DNA of 64,000 bases. It comes from Azospirillum sp. B4. Lineage in GTDB: Bacteria; Pseudomonadota; Alphaproteobacteria; Azospirillales; Azospirillaceae. Below, piece by piece: positions 25,869 to 35,057 of the stretch. A program made the translations under genes and the position numbers. The stretch covers positions 62,001-126,000 of the forward strand of contig NZ_BACU01000289.1 of the NCBI RefSeq assembly GCF_000333275.1, given 5' to 3'. The notes beneath the pieces were generated by a model, which did no database searches, was not told where the DNA came from, and was given only the letters and a program-made list of their open reading frames with translations. Every line of letters starts with the position of its first letter. Within the stretch, counting starts at the first letter, position 1.

Positions 25869-26609
25869 ATGAACACGAACACCAAGAAGATCGCCCTGGT
25901 CACCGGTGCCGCCCGCGGCATTGGCGCGGCCGTCGCCCAGCGGCTGGGCCGCGACGGCCACACCGTCATCGTCAACTACGCCGGCAGCGCCGCCGCCGCG
26001 GAGGCCGTGGCCGCCAGGATCGAGGCCGCTGGCGGCCGCGCCCTGACCGCGCAGGCCGACGTGGCCGACCCGCAGGCGGTGAAGACCATGTTCGACCGGG
26101 TGGAGGCCGCGTTCGGCGGCGTCGACATCCTGGTCAACAACGCCGGCATCATGACCTTGGGCGCCATCGCCGACATGGGCGACGACGCCTTCGGCAAGCT
26201 GATGGACGTGAACCTGAAGGGCACCTTCAACACGCTTCGCGAGGCGGCCCGGCGCTTGCGTGACGGCGGCCGGGTCATCAACTTCTCCTCCAGCGTGGTG
26301 GGGCTGTACCCGCCCACGTACGGCGTGTACGCCGCCACCAAGGCGGCGGTGGAGGCTCTGACCGTGATCATGGCGCGGGAGATGCGCGGCCGCTCCATCA
26401 CCGTCAACGCCATTGCCCCCGGACCCACCGCCACGGAGCTGTTCCTGAACGGCAAACCGCAGGACGTGGTGGACCGCCTGGCCAAGCAGGCGCCCCTGGA
26501 GCGGCTGGGCCAGCCCGAGGACATCGCCGCCGCCGTCGCCTTCCTGGCGGGGCCGGACGGTGCCTGGATCAACGGCCAGGTGCTGCGCGCCAACGGCGGC
26601 ATCCTCTGA
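25869..26609 (+). CDS. Short-chain dehydrogenase/reductase (3-oxoacyl reductase-like)
   Basis: The start is ATG 25869 behind GGAAAGGATCA, giving 246 residues, the standard classical SDR length. It has the cofactor motif TGAARGIG, NNAGIMTLGA near residue 90, catalytic Ser in NFSSSVVGLYPP and the YAATK active-site pair near residue 155. The end (FLAGPDGAWINGQVLRANGG) is typical of FabG-like enzymes. It reduces a ketone or oxidises an alcohol with NAD(P)(H). It is followed by another SDR 26 bases later and is probably controlled by the divergent LysR regulator. Substrate is unknown; fatty-acid synthesis is unlikely in this context. Confidence 0.9.
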   Translation: MNTNTKKIALVTGAARGIGAAVAQRLGRDGHTVIVNYAGSAAAAEAVAARIEAAGGRALTAQADVADPQAVKTMFDRVEAAFGGVDILVNNAGIMTLGAIADMGDDAFGKLMDVNLKGTFNTLREAARRLRDGGRVINFSSSVVGLYPPTYGVYAATKAAVEALTVIMAREMRGRSITVNAIAPGPTATELFLNGKPQDVVDRLAKQAPLERLGQPEDIAAAVAFLAGPDGAWINGQVLRANGGIL

Positions 26610-26635
26610 GCACGGCGGATGGAAGGGGAATGATC

Positions 26636-27532
26636 ATGAAACAGGTCATCGTCATCACCGGCGCCTCCAGCGGTTTCGGCGCCCTAACCGCCCGCGCCCT
26701 GGCCCAGGCCGGCCACACCGTCTACGCCACCATGCGCGACACCCAGGGCCGCAACGCCCCCCAGGTGGAGCAGGCCGTAGTCTACGCAGCGGAACACGGT
26801 GTCGATTTGCGCACGGCCGACATGGACGTGCAGTCGGACGCCTCGGTGGCGACCGCCATAGCCCGTGTGGTGGAAGAGCAAGGGCGCCTGGATGCCATCG
26901 TCCACAACGCCGGCCACATGTCTTTCGGCCCGGCGGAAGCCTTCACGCCGGAACAGTACGCCCAACTGTTCGACATCAACGTGCTGAGCACCCAGCGGGT
27001 GAACCGGGCGGCCCTGCCCCACCTGCGCCGCCAGGGCAAAGGCCTGCTGGTGTGGGTGTCCAGCAGCAGCACCCGGGGTGGCACGCCACCGTATCTGGCG
27101 CCCTATTTCGCCGCCAAGGCCGCCATGGACAGCCTGGCCGTCAGCTACGCCAGCGAACTGACCCGGTGGGGCATCGAGACCACCATCATCGTCCCGGGTG
27201 CGTTCACCAAGGGCACCAACCACTTCGCCCATTCGGGATCACCGGCCGACACGGCCCGTGCTGCGGAGTACGACGAGGGGCCTTACGCCGGTGTGCCCAC
27301 CCGGGCGCTGGAGGGCTTGGCGGCATTGGAACCACCGGACGCCGACGCCGCCAGCGTGGCGGAGGCCATCGTGCGGGTGGTGGCCCTGCCCCATGGCAAG
27401 CGACCCTTCCGCACCCACGTCGACCCGTCGCAGGACGGGGCGGAAGTGGTGAACGGCGTGGCCGATCGCGTGCGGGCGGAACTGCTGCGCCGCATCGGGC
27501 TGGAGGACCTGTTGTCCCCCCGCCTTTTCTAG
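26636..27532 (+). CDS. Short-chain dehydrogenase/reductase
   Basis: I favour ATG 26636, with GGAAGGGGA at good distance; ATG 26630 abuts that site. The 298-residue protein has VITGASSGFGALTARAL for the cofactor, HNAGHMSFGP in place of the usual NNAG near residue 87, catalytic Ser in WVSSSSTRGG and the YFAAK pair near residue 158. It is longer than classical SDRs, with a roughly 50-residue C-terminal addition. It forms a two-gene operon with the preceding SDR under the divergent LysR regulator, which suggests two redox steps on related substrates. Confidence 0.9.
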   Translation: MKQVIVITGASSGFGALTARALAQAGHTVYATMRDTQGRNAPQVEQAVVYAAEHGVDLRTADMDVQSDASVATAIARVVEEQGRLDAIVHNAGHMSFGPAEAFTPEQYAQLFDINVLSTQRVNRAALPHLRRQGKGLLVWVSSSSTRGGTPPYLAPYFAAKAAMDSLAVSYASELTRWGIETTIIVPGAFTKGTNHFAHSGSPADTARAAEYDEGPYAGVPTRALEGLAALEPPDADAASVAEAIVRVVALPHGKRPFRTHVDPSQDGAEVVNGVADRVRAELLRRIGLEDLLSPRLF

Positions 27533-27789
27533 CCCTTATGGAGAAGATTTCCCTAAACCGAACCGCGTAGATCGGACGGTGGTGCCAGAATACTCAGACA
27601 CCCCATTCCGCCTGACCAAAGCAGAGCGGCAGAATTCACCCGCCTTTCCGCCTACGTCGGACTGCTTCATGACAGGTGTTATGGTCCATGCTAGCGTTCC
27701 ACCTGTGATTGGACATTTGCCATCCCATTTCCTGATCCGAGAATAAGACTTGGGCACACTCGCCAGACCCATGCCGACCGGAGAAAATC

Positions 27790-28071
27790 ATGGAAAGTAA
27801 TCGCCACCGTTTCCTGGCCCGCGGCCTGCTGGCCCTTGCCGCCCTGACCACCCTAGCCGCCTGCGGCTCCCCCCGGTCCGAGCGGGTGGACCTGAGCCAT
27901 AGCTATCGCATGATCGACGACCGCGGCCGTACCGCCGGCCAGGTGGTGTTCTATCCCACCGGCGGCGGCGCCGTTTACGATGCGGACAACAACCTGATCG
28001 GCAGCGTCGCCCCGCCCGGTTCCAGCACCATGGCGCCACCCCCGGCGCCGGTGCCGCGCAACTACCCCTGA
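27790..28071 (+). CDS. Small lipoprotein with Pro-rich tail
   Basis: This 93-residue precursor has a signal peptide (MESNRHRFLARGLLALAAL) ending in the lipobox TLAAC, with Cys at residue 25. The mature region of about 69 residues contains VDLSHSYRMIDDRGRTAG, VVFYPTGGGAVYDADNN and a Pro/Ala tail, suggesting a small beta hairpin domain and a flexible end. I do not recognise the family. A strong terminator stands about 60 bases downstream, so it is transcribed alone. Residues after Cys (Gly-Ser) would not retain it in the inner membrane by the E. coli rule, so outer-membrane anchoring is likely. Confidence 0.72.
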   Translation: MESNRHRFLARGLLALAALTTLAACGSPRSERVDLSHSYRMIDDRGRTAGQVVFYPTGGGAVYDADNNLIGSVAPPGSSTMAPPPAPVPRNYP

Positions 28072-28130
28072 TCCGTTACTTCTCCCTCAAGCCTCTTCCC
28101 CCAATGTTTCCCCTCCCGCCTGAGGCTACT

Positions 28131-28168
28131 GGCGGGGACCGGCTGATCCCGGTCCCCGCCGTTTTCTT
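28131..28168 (+). terminator. Rho-independent terminator
   Basis: GGCGGGGACCGG (28131-28142) pairs perfectly with CCGGTCCCCGCC (28149-28160) around a six-base loop, followed by GTTTTCTT. It ends the lipoprotein transcript. Confidence 0.88.
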
Positions 28169-28368
28169 GTCGGAAATTTTGGTGGAAAATTTTTGGCGCG
28201 CCGGCCGGACGACCGGCAGTGGACTGCGCCTGGACTTTCGCCACCGCCGTCGGTTCCGCGCCGGAAACAGCCCTTCTCCCCCGCATTGACGGCCCTCGGA
28301 CCCCATGGCATTGAGGCGGTATCGGCCGCCAACGGCCGTCCGAAAAAATACAGGGGAGACGCCGTTCC

Positions 28369-29334
28369 ATGAGCTTGCCGCCCGTCCTTGCCCAGAACCT
28401 GGCGCTGCCGGTCATCGCCTCGCCCATGTTCATCGTGTCCAACCCCGATCTGGTCATCGCCCAGTGCCTGGGCGGCATCGTCGGCTCCTTCCCCGCCTTG
28501 AACGCCCGGCCGAAGGAAGCGCTGGAGGAATGGCTGACACGGATCGAGACGACGCTGGCCGACGCCCGCGCCACCAGCCCGGACGCCAAGATCGCGCCCT
28601 ATGCCGTGAACCAGATCATCCACCAGTCCAATGACCGGCTGGAACATGACATGGAAGTGTGTGTGCGGCACAAGGTGCCCATCATCATCACTTCGCTGCG
28701 GGCGCCTGGCGACATCGTCCCCCATGTCCACAGCTATGGCGGTCTGGTGTTCCACGACGTCATCAGCCTGCGCCATGCCGAAAAGGCGCTGGAGGCCGGG
28801 GTGGACGGGCTGATCCTGGTGGCGTCTGGAGCGGGCGGGCATGCCGGAGCGCTCAGCCCCTTCGCCCTGGTGGGGGAGGTCCGCCGCTTCTATGACGGCC
28901 CCATCATCCTGTCGGGCGCCATCGCCACCGGCGACGCCATCCTGGCGGCCCAGGCCATGGGCGCCGACCTGGCATACATGGGCACCCGCTTCATCGCCAC
29001 GACAGAGGCCAACGCCGCCGCCGGCTACAAGCAGGCCATCGTGGACGCCAGCGCGTCCGACATCGTCTACACCCCCTTCTTCACGGGCGTGGCGGGCAAC
29101 TACCTGAAATCCAGCATCGTGGCCGCCGGCATGGATCCGGACAACCTGCCCCAGGTGGACCGCAGCAAGATGAACTTCGGCGCGGCCGCCTCCGGCGCGA
29201 AGGCCTGGAAGGATATCTGGGGCGCCGGTCAGGGTGTGGGCGCCATCGGCGAGGTGCTGCCCACCGCCGAACTGATCGCCCAGCTCAAGGCCGAATATGC
29301 CGCGGCCAGGAACCGTCTATTCGCGATCAGTTGA
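28369..29334 (+). CDS. Nitronate monooxygenase (NMO/2-nitropropane dioxygenase family)
   Basis: This 321-residue FMN-dependent TIM-barrel enzyme has the family N-terminus LALPVIASPMFIVSNPDLV, a VHSYGGLVFHDV segment near residue 120 and the FMN phosphate loops ASGAGGHAG near residue 155 and LSGAIATGDAILAAQ near residue 183, followed by ADLAYMGTRF. The family oxidises alkyl nitronates such as propionate-3-nitronate with oxygen, a detoxification reaction. Close relatives include enoyl reductases, so the exact substrate is not certain. The gene stands alone between terminators. Confidence 0.9.
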   Translation: MSLPPVLAQNLALPVIASPMFIVSNPDLVIAQCLGGIVGSFPALNARPKEALEEWLTRIETTLADARATSPDAKIAPYAVNQIIHQSNDRLEHDMEVCVRHKVPIIITSLRAPGDIVPHVHSYGGLVFHDVISLRHAEKALEAGVDGLILVASGAGGHAGALSPFALVGEVRRFYDGPIILSGAIATGDAILAAQAMGADLAYMGTRFIATTEANAAAGYKQAIVDASASDIVYTPFFTGVAGNYLKSSIVAAGMDPDNLPQVDRSKMNFGAAASGAKAWKDIWGAGQGVGAIGEVLPTAELIAQLKAEYAAARNRLFAIS

Positions 29335-29355
29335 GCGTTTCCGATTGTGAGACGA

Positions 29356-29395
29356 AAAAGGGGCGTGACGGCCGGACCGTCCTGCCCCTTTTCTT
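29356..29395 (+). terminator. Rho-independent terminator
   Basis: AAAAGGGGC (29356-29364) pairs with GCCCCTTTT (29384-29392), and an inner GACGG/CCGTC pairs in the loop. The T run and the A run on the other side make it suitable for both directions, so it can also end leftward transcription of the 29410 gene. Confidence 0.85.
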
Positions 29396-29409
29396 TAAAA
29401 GGGCGGCTT

Positions 29410-29754
29410 TCAGTGATCGGAGCCGTGGAGGATCTCACCACGGATACCGGTATCGTAGGCCAGGCCGTCCTCGGTCACGATGGCAGCGTTGGGAAACTGC
29501 GACTTGATCAGGCCCTTGCGTTCCAACGCCACCCAGGCGGCTTGGTTGGACAGGCCGGTGGCGTCGGCCGACATCACGGTGTAGGGCCCCAGATGGAAAT
29601 GGTTGCCGTGCGGATGGGGGAAGCGATCAATCAGGACGCCGCCTTCCACCACCGGCTGGCCCACACCCTCGATCCCCGCCAGGACCTGCAACAGGGTCAG
29701 GGTCTTCAACTGCAACGGGTTCAGCTTCAGCGGGTTCTTCTTCACGGGCGGCAT
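29410..29754 (-). CDS. Conserved-looking hypothetical protein, 114 residues
   Basis: I do not recognise the family. The Met ending at 29754 has GAGGA eight bases upstream; an earlier in-frame Met (29790) does not. The N-terminus is basic (MPPVKKNPLKLNPLQLKTL). The rest contains LLQVLAGIEGV, a His-rich DRFPHPHGNHFHLGPYTV segment near residue 55 and a DATGLSNQAAWVALERKGLI helix pair. The histidine cluster could bind a metal. There is no signal peptide or membrane segment. It lies at the downstream end of the O-antigen ligase gene on the same strand, 68 bases after its stop, and may be its operon partner. Confidence 0.65.
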   Translation of the reverse strand: MPPVKKNPLKLNPLQLKTLTLLQVLAGIEGVGQPVVEGGVLIDRFPHPHGNHFHLGPYTVMSADATGLSNQAAWVALERKGLIKSQFPNAAIVTEDGLAYDTGIRGEILHGSDH

Positions 29755-29821
29755 GGGCGTGTCCTCAGGGAACGGATATCGGGCTGCCATTTACCCCCGC
29801 CGGGCGGGCGGGGGCAAGCCG

Positions 29822-31294
29822 TCACCGCCGCCGCGCGGCCGGACGGCGCCCCGTCGACGGCGCGCGGCCAGACATCGGACGAACGGGCGCCGGCTGGACC
29901 GTGGCGACCGGCCGCGCCCACCAGCCCGCCGGAAGGTTCAGCTCCAGCAGGCCGATGGCCAGCATCAGGCCGCACAGCCACCAGGTCTGCCACGCGCCGT
30001 AGGAGAAGCAGCCCACCGCGATGGTGGCGGCCATGGCCGCCAGGGCCGACGCCTGGGCGTAGGCCGGCAGGCGGCGCGTCATCCAGGCCAGGCTGACCGC
30101 CATCCAGGTGTACAGCACGCCGCCCACCACGCCCAACTCAAGCAAAACCTGCAGGAAGATGTTGTGCGGGTGCAGGGGGATGATGGGGGATTCGGGGTGG
30201 AACTTCGATACCTGTCCCTCATCGGGGATGTTGCGGGAGCTGTCCAACCCCCAGCCGAACAGGGGTTTTTCCAGGATGCGGCGGGCGGCCACGTCCCAGA
30301 TCTCGACCCGATGCCGGAAGCTCCACGGCATGCGGGTTTCTTCCGTCAGGCCCGCCCGGTGCAGTCCCAGCGAAATGGGCACGCACAGCGTCGGGCCGGC
30401 CACCAATGCGACGATCAGCACCGTCCGCGCCAGCGGCGCCGACAGCCGCGCCAGGCCATAGAACACCAGCCCCGCGGCCAAGCCCACCCGGGCCGACGCG
30501 CTGCTGCCCCCCAACGAGATCAGGAAAAAGGCCAGCGGCAGGACCCAGGCCCAGGGCATGGACTTGCCCGCCGGGAAGACCGGCATGGCCGATGGCAGCG
30601 GCAGGCGGGCGAAGGCCCCCCTGCCCGTCACCCAGGCCAGGCGAGCCAGAGCCAGGCCCACCGGCCAGGCCAGGGTGGCGAACAGCACGGCGGGGCGATT
30701 CATGGCCCGGTCGTTGTCCAGCTTCGTGCCCTCCAGCGCCTTTTCCAGGCGGTAGATGGGCTGGTGGCCCAGAATCTCGATGGCGAAGATGGCAAGCCCC
30801 ACCACCATGCCCAGGGCGGTCCAGCGGATCAGCAACCAGCGCCGGCGCTCGTCCACCTCGCGTACCGTGCCGATCCAGAACAGGAAGGGCACGACGGTGT
30901 AGAGGAAGGTCAACAGCTGAGCCGCCCCCTCCTTGCGCACGGGCGTCCACAGCACGGAGACCGCGCCAAGCAGCAGACACAGCACCAGTGGCAACAGGGG
31001 GCCGCGCAACGTCTCCCTGGACGTCAGCAGGACAGGCAACCGCCGCGCCCGCACCCCGTAGAGGATACCGCCCACGACCGACAGGATGATCAGCGTCGGC
31101 GCCGTTCCCAGCGGCAGCAACGCGCAGACGAAGCCCAGCAGCGACACCATCAGCAGCGACAGCGCCATCCAGGACAGGCTGAACGGTGACGGAACCTTGG
31201 GCATCCGGACACGACCGGCGGCCCCTGGAACGGGAGGCGGTGGCGGGACCGGGGTACGGGTCCGTGGTCCACGCTTGGTCTCAGTCGACGACAT
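29822..31294 (-). CDS. O-antigen ligase / polymerase-family membrane protein
   Basis: This 490-residue protein has a basic Pro-rich N-terminal tail, then about 10-12 hydrophobic segments. A large periplasmic loop lies near residues 330-380 with RHRVEIWDVAARRILEKPL, FGWGLDSSR and LHPHNIFLQVLLELGVVGG. That His-containing loop (HPHNIFLQ) is the hallmark of the Wzy_C/WaaL family, which joins O-antigen to lipid A-core or polymerises polysaccharide repeats at the periplasmic face. The gene is near two glycosyltransferases (31440 and 33531), which supports a role in surface polysaccharide. Whether it is a ligase or a polymerase cannot be decided from sequence. Confidence 0.85.
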   Translation of the reverse strand: MSSTETKRGPRTRTPVPPPPPVPGAAGRVRMPKVPSPFSLSWMALSLLMVSLLGFVCALLPLGTAPTLIILSVVGGILYGVRARRLPVLLTSRETLRGPLLPLVLCLLLGAVSVLWTPVRKEGAAQLLTFLYTVVPFLFWIGTVREVDERRRWLLIRWTALGMVVGLAIFAIEILGHQPIYRLEKALEGTKLDNDRAMNRPAVLFATLAWPVGLALARLAWVTGRGAFARLPLPSAMPVFPAGKSMPWAWVLPLAFFLISLGGSSASARVGLAAGLVFYGLARLSAPLARTVLIVALVAGPTLCVPISLGLHRAGLTEETRMPWSFRHRVEIWDVAARRILEKPLFGWGLDSSRNIPDEGQVSKFHPESPIIPLHPHNIFLQVLLELGVVGGVLYTWMAVSLAWMTRRLPAYAQASALAAMAATIAVGCFSYGAWQTWWLCGLMLAIGLLELNLPAGWWARPVATVQPAPVRPMSGRAPSTGRRPAARRR

Positions 31295-31439
31295 CTCACT
31301 CCAGCGTTTCTGCCGACGGCCCTGGTTGCCCCAACCGGCCGCGTTCCGGAGCGACGTCCACCCCGGCTTTTCCTTTTACCCGCGAACAGTGCCCATCCTA
31401 GCGCTTTTTAATGGCCTGGCGGGGTGGCACGACAAACGG

Positions 31440-32459
31440 TCACAGCTGCCCGCCCCTCTGGCGCCCTTCCACCTGGCCCCCGCCCATCTGGCCCCCGCCC
31501 ATTTGGCAAGGTCCCACCCGGGCCAGCAGGTCGGCCGCCGCCCGCTCCACCCGGTCCAGTGTCAGGGCGGCCATGCGGGCTTCCGGCGACAGCGCCGCCT
31601 GCGGCTCCTCCGGTGCCATCACCGCCAGGGCCCTGGGCCCCCAAGGGGCGTAGAGATGGACCGGCGTGGGGCCGAACAGCCCCAGGGTGGGCGTCCCGGC
31701 TGCTGCCGCCACATGCATGAGGCCGCTGTCGTTGCCGACGAACAGCCGAGCATGTTCCAGGCAGGCCCCCGCCAGCAGGGGGTCGGTGCGGCCAACCAGG
31801 TCGATCAGCCGGTGTGCGCCCAGGTCAGCCGCAAGCGCCTCCAGCACCGGGGCGCAGCGCGGCCGCTCCGCCTCCGACGCCAGGACCATGACCCGGGCGG
31901 GCGCGAGCCCGCCGGCCAGGGGCCCCACCACCAGGTGGCGTGCCAGGGCGGCGAAGCGGTCGGCCGGCCATTCCTTGCCCGTCCAGTTAGCCGCCGGCCC
32001 CAGCGCCAGGATGGGCGCCTGGTCATCCGCCCCGACCATGGCGCGCGCCTGGGCCCGCAGGGCGTGGTTCAGAAACAGGCGGGGGGCGGGGGGTGGATCC
32101 AGCCCCAGGACCCGGCCGAGGGACACGACCTTGGGCTGGCGGTCGTCACCGCCGCGAAAGGTGGCGCGGCGGCGGGCCAGCACCAGCCAGGACACGGCGC
32201 TGTCGCGCAGGTCCACCACCAGGTCCCAATGGTGGCCCACCACCTGCCGCCACAGGTCCACCCAGTGGCCGGCCAGGCGCCGCTTGGGCATGGCGATGGT
32301 GCGGTCCAGCCGGGGAACGGCCTGGAACAGAGGGGCGGCGATCGGACCGCAGGCGATGGTGAAGCGCGCGTCTGGAAACTGGTCCACCAGGTGGCCCAGC
32401 AGGCCGGTCGTCAACACCGCGTCGCCCAGACGGGTGGAGGTGATGAACAATACCCGCAA
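31440..32459 (-). CDS. Glycosyltransferase family 9 (heptosyltransferase-like)
   Basis: I place the start at a TTG ending at 32459 (LRVLFITSTRLGDAVLTTGLL begins strand 1, with GGGGG upstream), giving 339 residues; a TTG 17 codons earlier is possible. The family's GLGDAVLTT-like loop, a DLVVDLRDSAVSWL segment and the C-terminal FVGNDSGLMHVAAAAGTPTLGLFG donor-binding region (two adjoining blocks) are clear. GT9 enzymes add heptose from ADP-heptose to the lipopolysaccharide core. The last 20 residues are an unusual Gln/Met/Gly tail with GQMGGGQMGGGQ, encoded by short DNA repeats at about 31480-31505. It acts in the cytoplasm near the inner membrane. Confidence 0.85.
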   Translation of the reverse strand: MRVLFITSTRLGDAVLTTGLLGHLVDQFPDARFTIACGPIAAPLFQAVPRLDRTIAMPKRRLAGHWVDLWRQVVGHHWDLVVDLRDSAVSWLVLARRRATFRGGDDRQPKVVSLGRVLGLDPPPAPRLFLNHALRAQARAMVGADDQAPILALGPAANWTGKEWPADRFAALARHLVVGPLAGGLAPARVMVLASEAERPRCAPVLEALAADLGAHRLIDLVGRTDPLLAGACLEHARLFVGNDSGLMHVAAAAGTPTLGLFGPTPVHLYAPWGPRALAVMAPEEPQAALSPEARMAALTLDRVERAAADLLARVGPCQMGGGQMGGGQVEGRQRGGQL

Positions 32460-32641
32460 AAGACCGGCCCCCGACCCATGGCGAAATCCTGGCGACGGCC
32501 CCTTATACAAGCGCCATCAGACGCTTGCCAATGCGCGTGTGACGGCGGACCCTTGCGGCGGGGCCCACGAGCCCTTACCTGTTGAAAGCACATGGACCCA
32601 GGGGCAATTGTTCCATGGGCAAACTATTCAGGTTCAGTGCC

Positions 32642-33562
32642 ATGACCACCGGTGCCGCTTTCCCCTGGCCCCCCACCCCCGCCTCCAGAGCCGGCCGGCT
32701 GATCGACCGGGGCGTCCTGGCATTGACCGGACCCGATGCCCGCACCTTCCTGCAGGGCCTGATCACCAACGACGTCCGCCGCGTCAGCCCCACCCAGGCG
32801 ATCTACGCCCTGTTCCTGACGCCCCAGGGCAAATTCCTGCACGAGCTGTTCGTGGCGGCGCGGGTGGCGGAGGACGGCGGCGAGACCCTGCTGATCGAGA
32901 CGGAAGCCGCCCGCGCCGCCGACCTGCTGCGGCGCCTGTCCCTGTACAAGCTGCGGTCCAATGTGGCCCTGGCCGACGTCAGCAGCCAATGGGCCGTCGC
33001 CGTGGTCCTGGACGCGGACATCCATGCCGCCCCCGGCACCGCCTGGACCGTGCCGACGCCCGAAGGCCCTGCCCTGGCATACGCCGACCCCCGCCACGCC
33101 GGCCTGGGCCTGCGCATGCTGGTGCCGGCCGCGGCCGCGGTGGGGCTGGCCGATGGCACCGAGGCCTACGCCCGCCGCCGCCTGACCCTGGGCGTGCCGG
33201 ACGGCAGCCGCGACCTGGTGCCGGAAAAATCCATCCCCCTGGAAAACGGCATGGACACCCTATCCGCCGTGGCCTTCGACAAGGGCTGTTACATGGGCCA
33301 GGAACTGACGGCCCGCACCCATTACCGCGCGCTGATCCGCAAGCGCCTGATGCGGGTGGTGGCCGCCGATGGCGCCGCCCTGCCCCCGCCCGGCACCCCC
33401 GTTGTCTGGGGTGAGCGCGAGGTGGGGGAGATGCGCAGCGCCGCCGGCGCACAGGGCCTGGCCATCCTGCGCGTCGAGGATGTGGAGAAGCCGGACGTGG
33501 ACCTCAGCAGCGGCGGCGTGCCGTTGACGGTCAGTGGCCTGGCGCCGGCGCCCCAGCCTTAG
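32642..33562 (+). CDS. ygfZ: YgfZ/CAF17-type folate-binding protein
   Basis: This 306-residue protein of the GcvT-fold family starts at ATG 32642; a Met nine codons earlier is possible and neither has a strong ribosome-binding site. It has LTGPDARTFLQGLITNDV near residue 30 and the diagnostic KGCYMGQELTART motif near residue 218, whose Cys is conserved across YgfZ/CAF17 proteins. The family binds tetrahydrofolate and supports assembly or repair of certain Fe-S enzymes such as MiaB. It is unrelated to the flanking glycosyltransferases. Its 3' end overlaps the convergent GT4 gene by 32 bases. Confidence 0.92.
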   Translation: MTTGAAFPWPPTPASRAGRLIDRGVLALTGPDARTFLQGLITNDVRRVSPTQAIYALFLTPQGKFLHELFVAARVAEDGGETLLIETEAARAADLLRRLSLYKLRSNVALADVSSQWAVAVVLDADIHAAPGTAWTVPTPEGPALAYADPRHAGLGLRMLVPAAAAVGLADGTEAYARRRLTLGVPDGSRDLVPEKSIPLENGMDTLSAVAFDKGCYMGQELTARTHYRALIRKRLMRVVAADGAALPPPGTPVVWGEREVGEMRSAAGAQGLAILRVEDVEKPDVDLSSGGVPLTVSGLAPAPQP

Positions 33563-34685
33563 GCGCCACCACCGCGGCGGCCGTGTCCGCGACGGCCAGC
33601 AATTCGGCATACAACCGTTCCAGCGCGTCCAACCCGGCGGTCTGGCTGTAGGCGGACAGGGCCGGGCGATGGCGCAACCGATCACCGGCGGCGGGCGCCT
33701 GCGCCAAGGCGTCCAGCGCCACGACCAGCGATTCCGCCAGGGCATCCGCGTCGCCCGCCGCCGCCAACGGCGCCAGGGCCAGCCCTTGGCCGTGGCGCCC
33801 CACCTCATCCGGCCGCAGAATCGTGCGGGCCCCTTCGGAGGCCGAGGCCACCACCGGCACGCCGGCGTCCAGCGCCTCCAGGAACACCAGGCCGAACGGC
33901 TCGAAGCGCGAGGGCGAACAGAACAGGTCGGCGGCGTGGTAGAAATCCTTCACGTCGCCGCGGAACCCCAGGAAGCGGATGGCGGCGCAGTCCGCCGCCT
34001 GCGCCTTCAGCGCCGACATCTCCGCCCCGTCGCCGACGATGGCAAGCTTCAGGTTCGGACGGTCCAGCCCGCGCACGGCGCTGACCAGCAGATCGAAGCC
34101 CTTTTCCCGGACCAGCGGCCCCACGCCCAGCAGCAGCACGTCATCCGGCGCCTCCGCCCCCATTTCCCCGCGCAAGGCCTTGACGCGGCCGGCATCGGGC
34201 GCCGGGTGGGGCTGCAGCCAAGGGTTCACCCGGACGATGCGCCCTTCGAAACCGCCCAGCTTGGCCTCTTGCGCCTGCCAATCGGTCGTGGCGACCACGG
34301 CATCGTGGTTCTGGTACCAGCGCCGACGGTAATCCAGATGCATGGTGGCCAGCACCGCCGGGCGCCCAGGCAGCAGGGGGCGCAACCGTCCCACCGTCCG
34401 CCCGGCCCGGCTGCCGTGGCCATGGATGACGTCGGGACGGAAGCGGCGGACATGGCCCCAGATGCCGGGCGCCATCAGCCCCGGCCCCACCGTCACCACC
34501 CGCAGCCCCGGCAGTTCGCCCGATGGGGGCAGCTGATCGCGGATGGAGCTGCCGCTGGCGTCGGCGCAATCGGCGCGAACGATCAGCAGCACCTCGTGAT
34601 GGCGCGCCTGAGCCGTGGCCAGTTCCGCCACATGGCGCTCAGCCCCCCGGAATCCCTTGGACAAGATAATCTGGACGATACGCAT
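33531..34685 (-). CDS. Glycosyltransferase family 4
   Basis: This 384-residue enzyme starts at the Met ending at 34685 (MRIVQIILSKGFRGAERHV). The N-terminal Rossmann-like half has GFRGAERHVAEL and VIHGHGSRAG. The C-terminal half has LLGVGPLVREKGFDLLVSAV, the IVGDGAEMSALK segment and the EX7E nucleotide-sugar motif in SRFEPFGLVFLEALDAGVPVV. That is the GT-B retaining class used for lipopolysaccharide and capsule sugars. It probably works with the GT9 and ligase nearby, although the YgfZ gene lies between them on the other strand. Its 3' end runs 32 bases into the convergent YgfZ gene. Confidence 0.9.
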   Translation of the reverse strand: MRIVQIILSKGFRGAERHVAELATAQARHHEVLLIVRADCADASGSSIRDQLPPSGELPGLRVVTVGPGLMAPGIWGHVRRFRPDVIHGHGSRAGRTVGRLRPLLPGRPAVLATMHLDYRRRWYQNHDAVVATTDWQAQEAKLGGFEGRIVRVNPWLQPHPAPDAGRVKALRGEMGAEAPDDVLLLGVGPLVREKGFDLLVSAVRGLDRPNLKLAIVGDGAEMSALKAQAADCAAIRFLGFRGDVKDFYHAADLFCSPSRFEPFGLVFLEALDAGVPVVASASEGARTILRPDEVGRHGQGLALAPLAAAGDADALAESLVVALDALAQAPAAGDRLRHRPALSAYSQTAGLDALERLYAELLAVADTAAAVVAPKAGAPAPGH

Positions 34686-35057
34686 ACAGGCCCTCGATAC
34701 GAAACCCGCGCGTCCAATGAGGACGCAGAGACAACCGGGCCCCCACACCCAGGATCCAGGCGCACCACTCTCGCCCGATCCAACCTTCCTACGCCCCGGC
34801 CGTCATGGCGGCAAGCCCCACGCCGGTCACAGCGATTTGAAGCAGGTGATACGTGCCTGGTACGCCCACCTGATGCGCCCCCCCCGGCTCTGATACGCCC
34901 CGGGGCCCCCGAACCCGTTCATGCACACCGCACATGGTCGCGAAATGGCGAGCCGAAAGTAATTGACGAAGCCCCCGCGCCTTCCCACACCATGGGCGCC
35001 ATTGGGCATAGGCCCCGGTCGGGGGTTGGCGCGTATGGCCGACAGGTGGGTGGGGGT
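34686..35057. other. Gene-less divergent intergenic region
   Basis: This separates the leftward GT4 gene from the rightward HAMP gene and should hold both promoters. The frame of the HAMP protein is open through it, but its translation here is not protein-like. I see only loose GATACG-CCC repeats (about 34849-34901) and no clear operator. Confidence 0.5.

Noticed and set aside
31470-31505. Tandem repeat array as a regulatory element
   Set aside because: It lies inside the GT9 gene and encodes the Gly/Gln/Met tail.
33534-35057. Upstream extension of the HAMP protein reading frame
   Set aside because: The first 500 codons overlap the opposite-strand GT4 gene and have no domain. A ribosome-binding site and the first membrane helix support the start at 35058.
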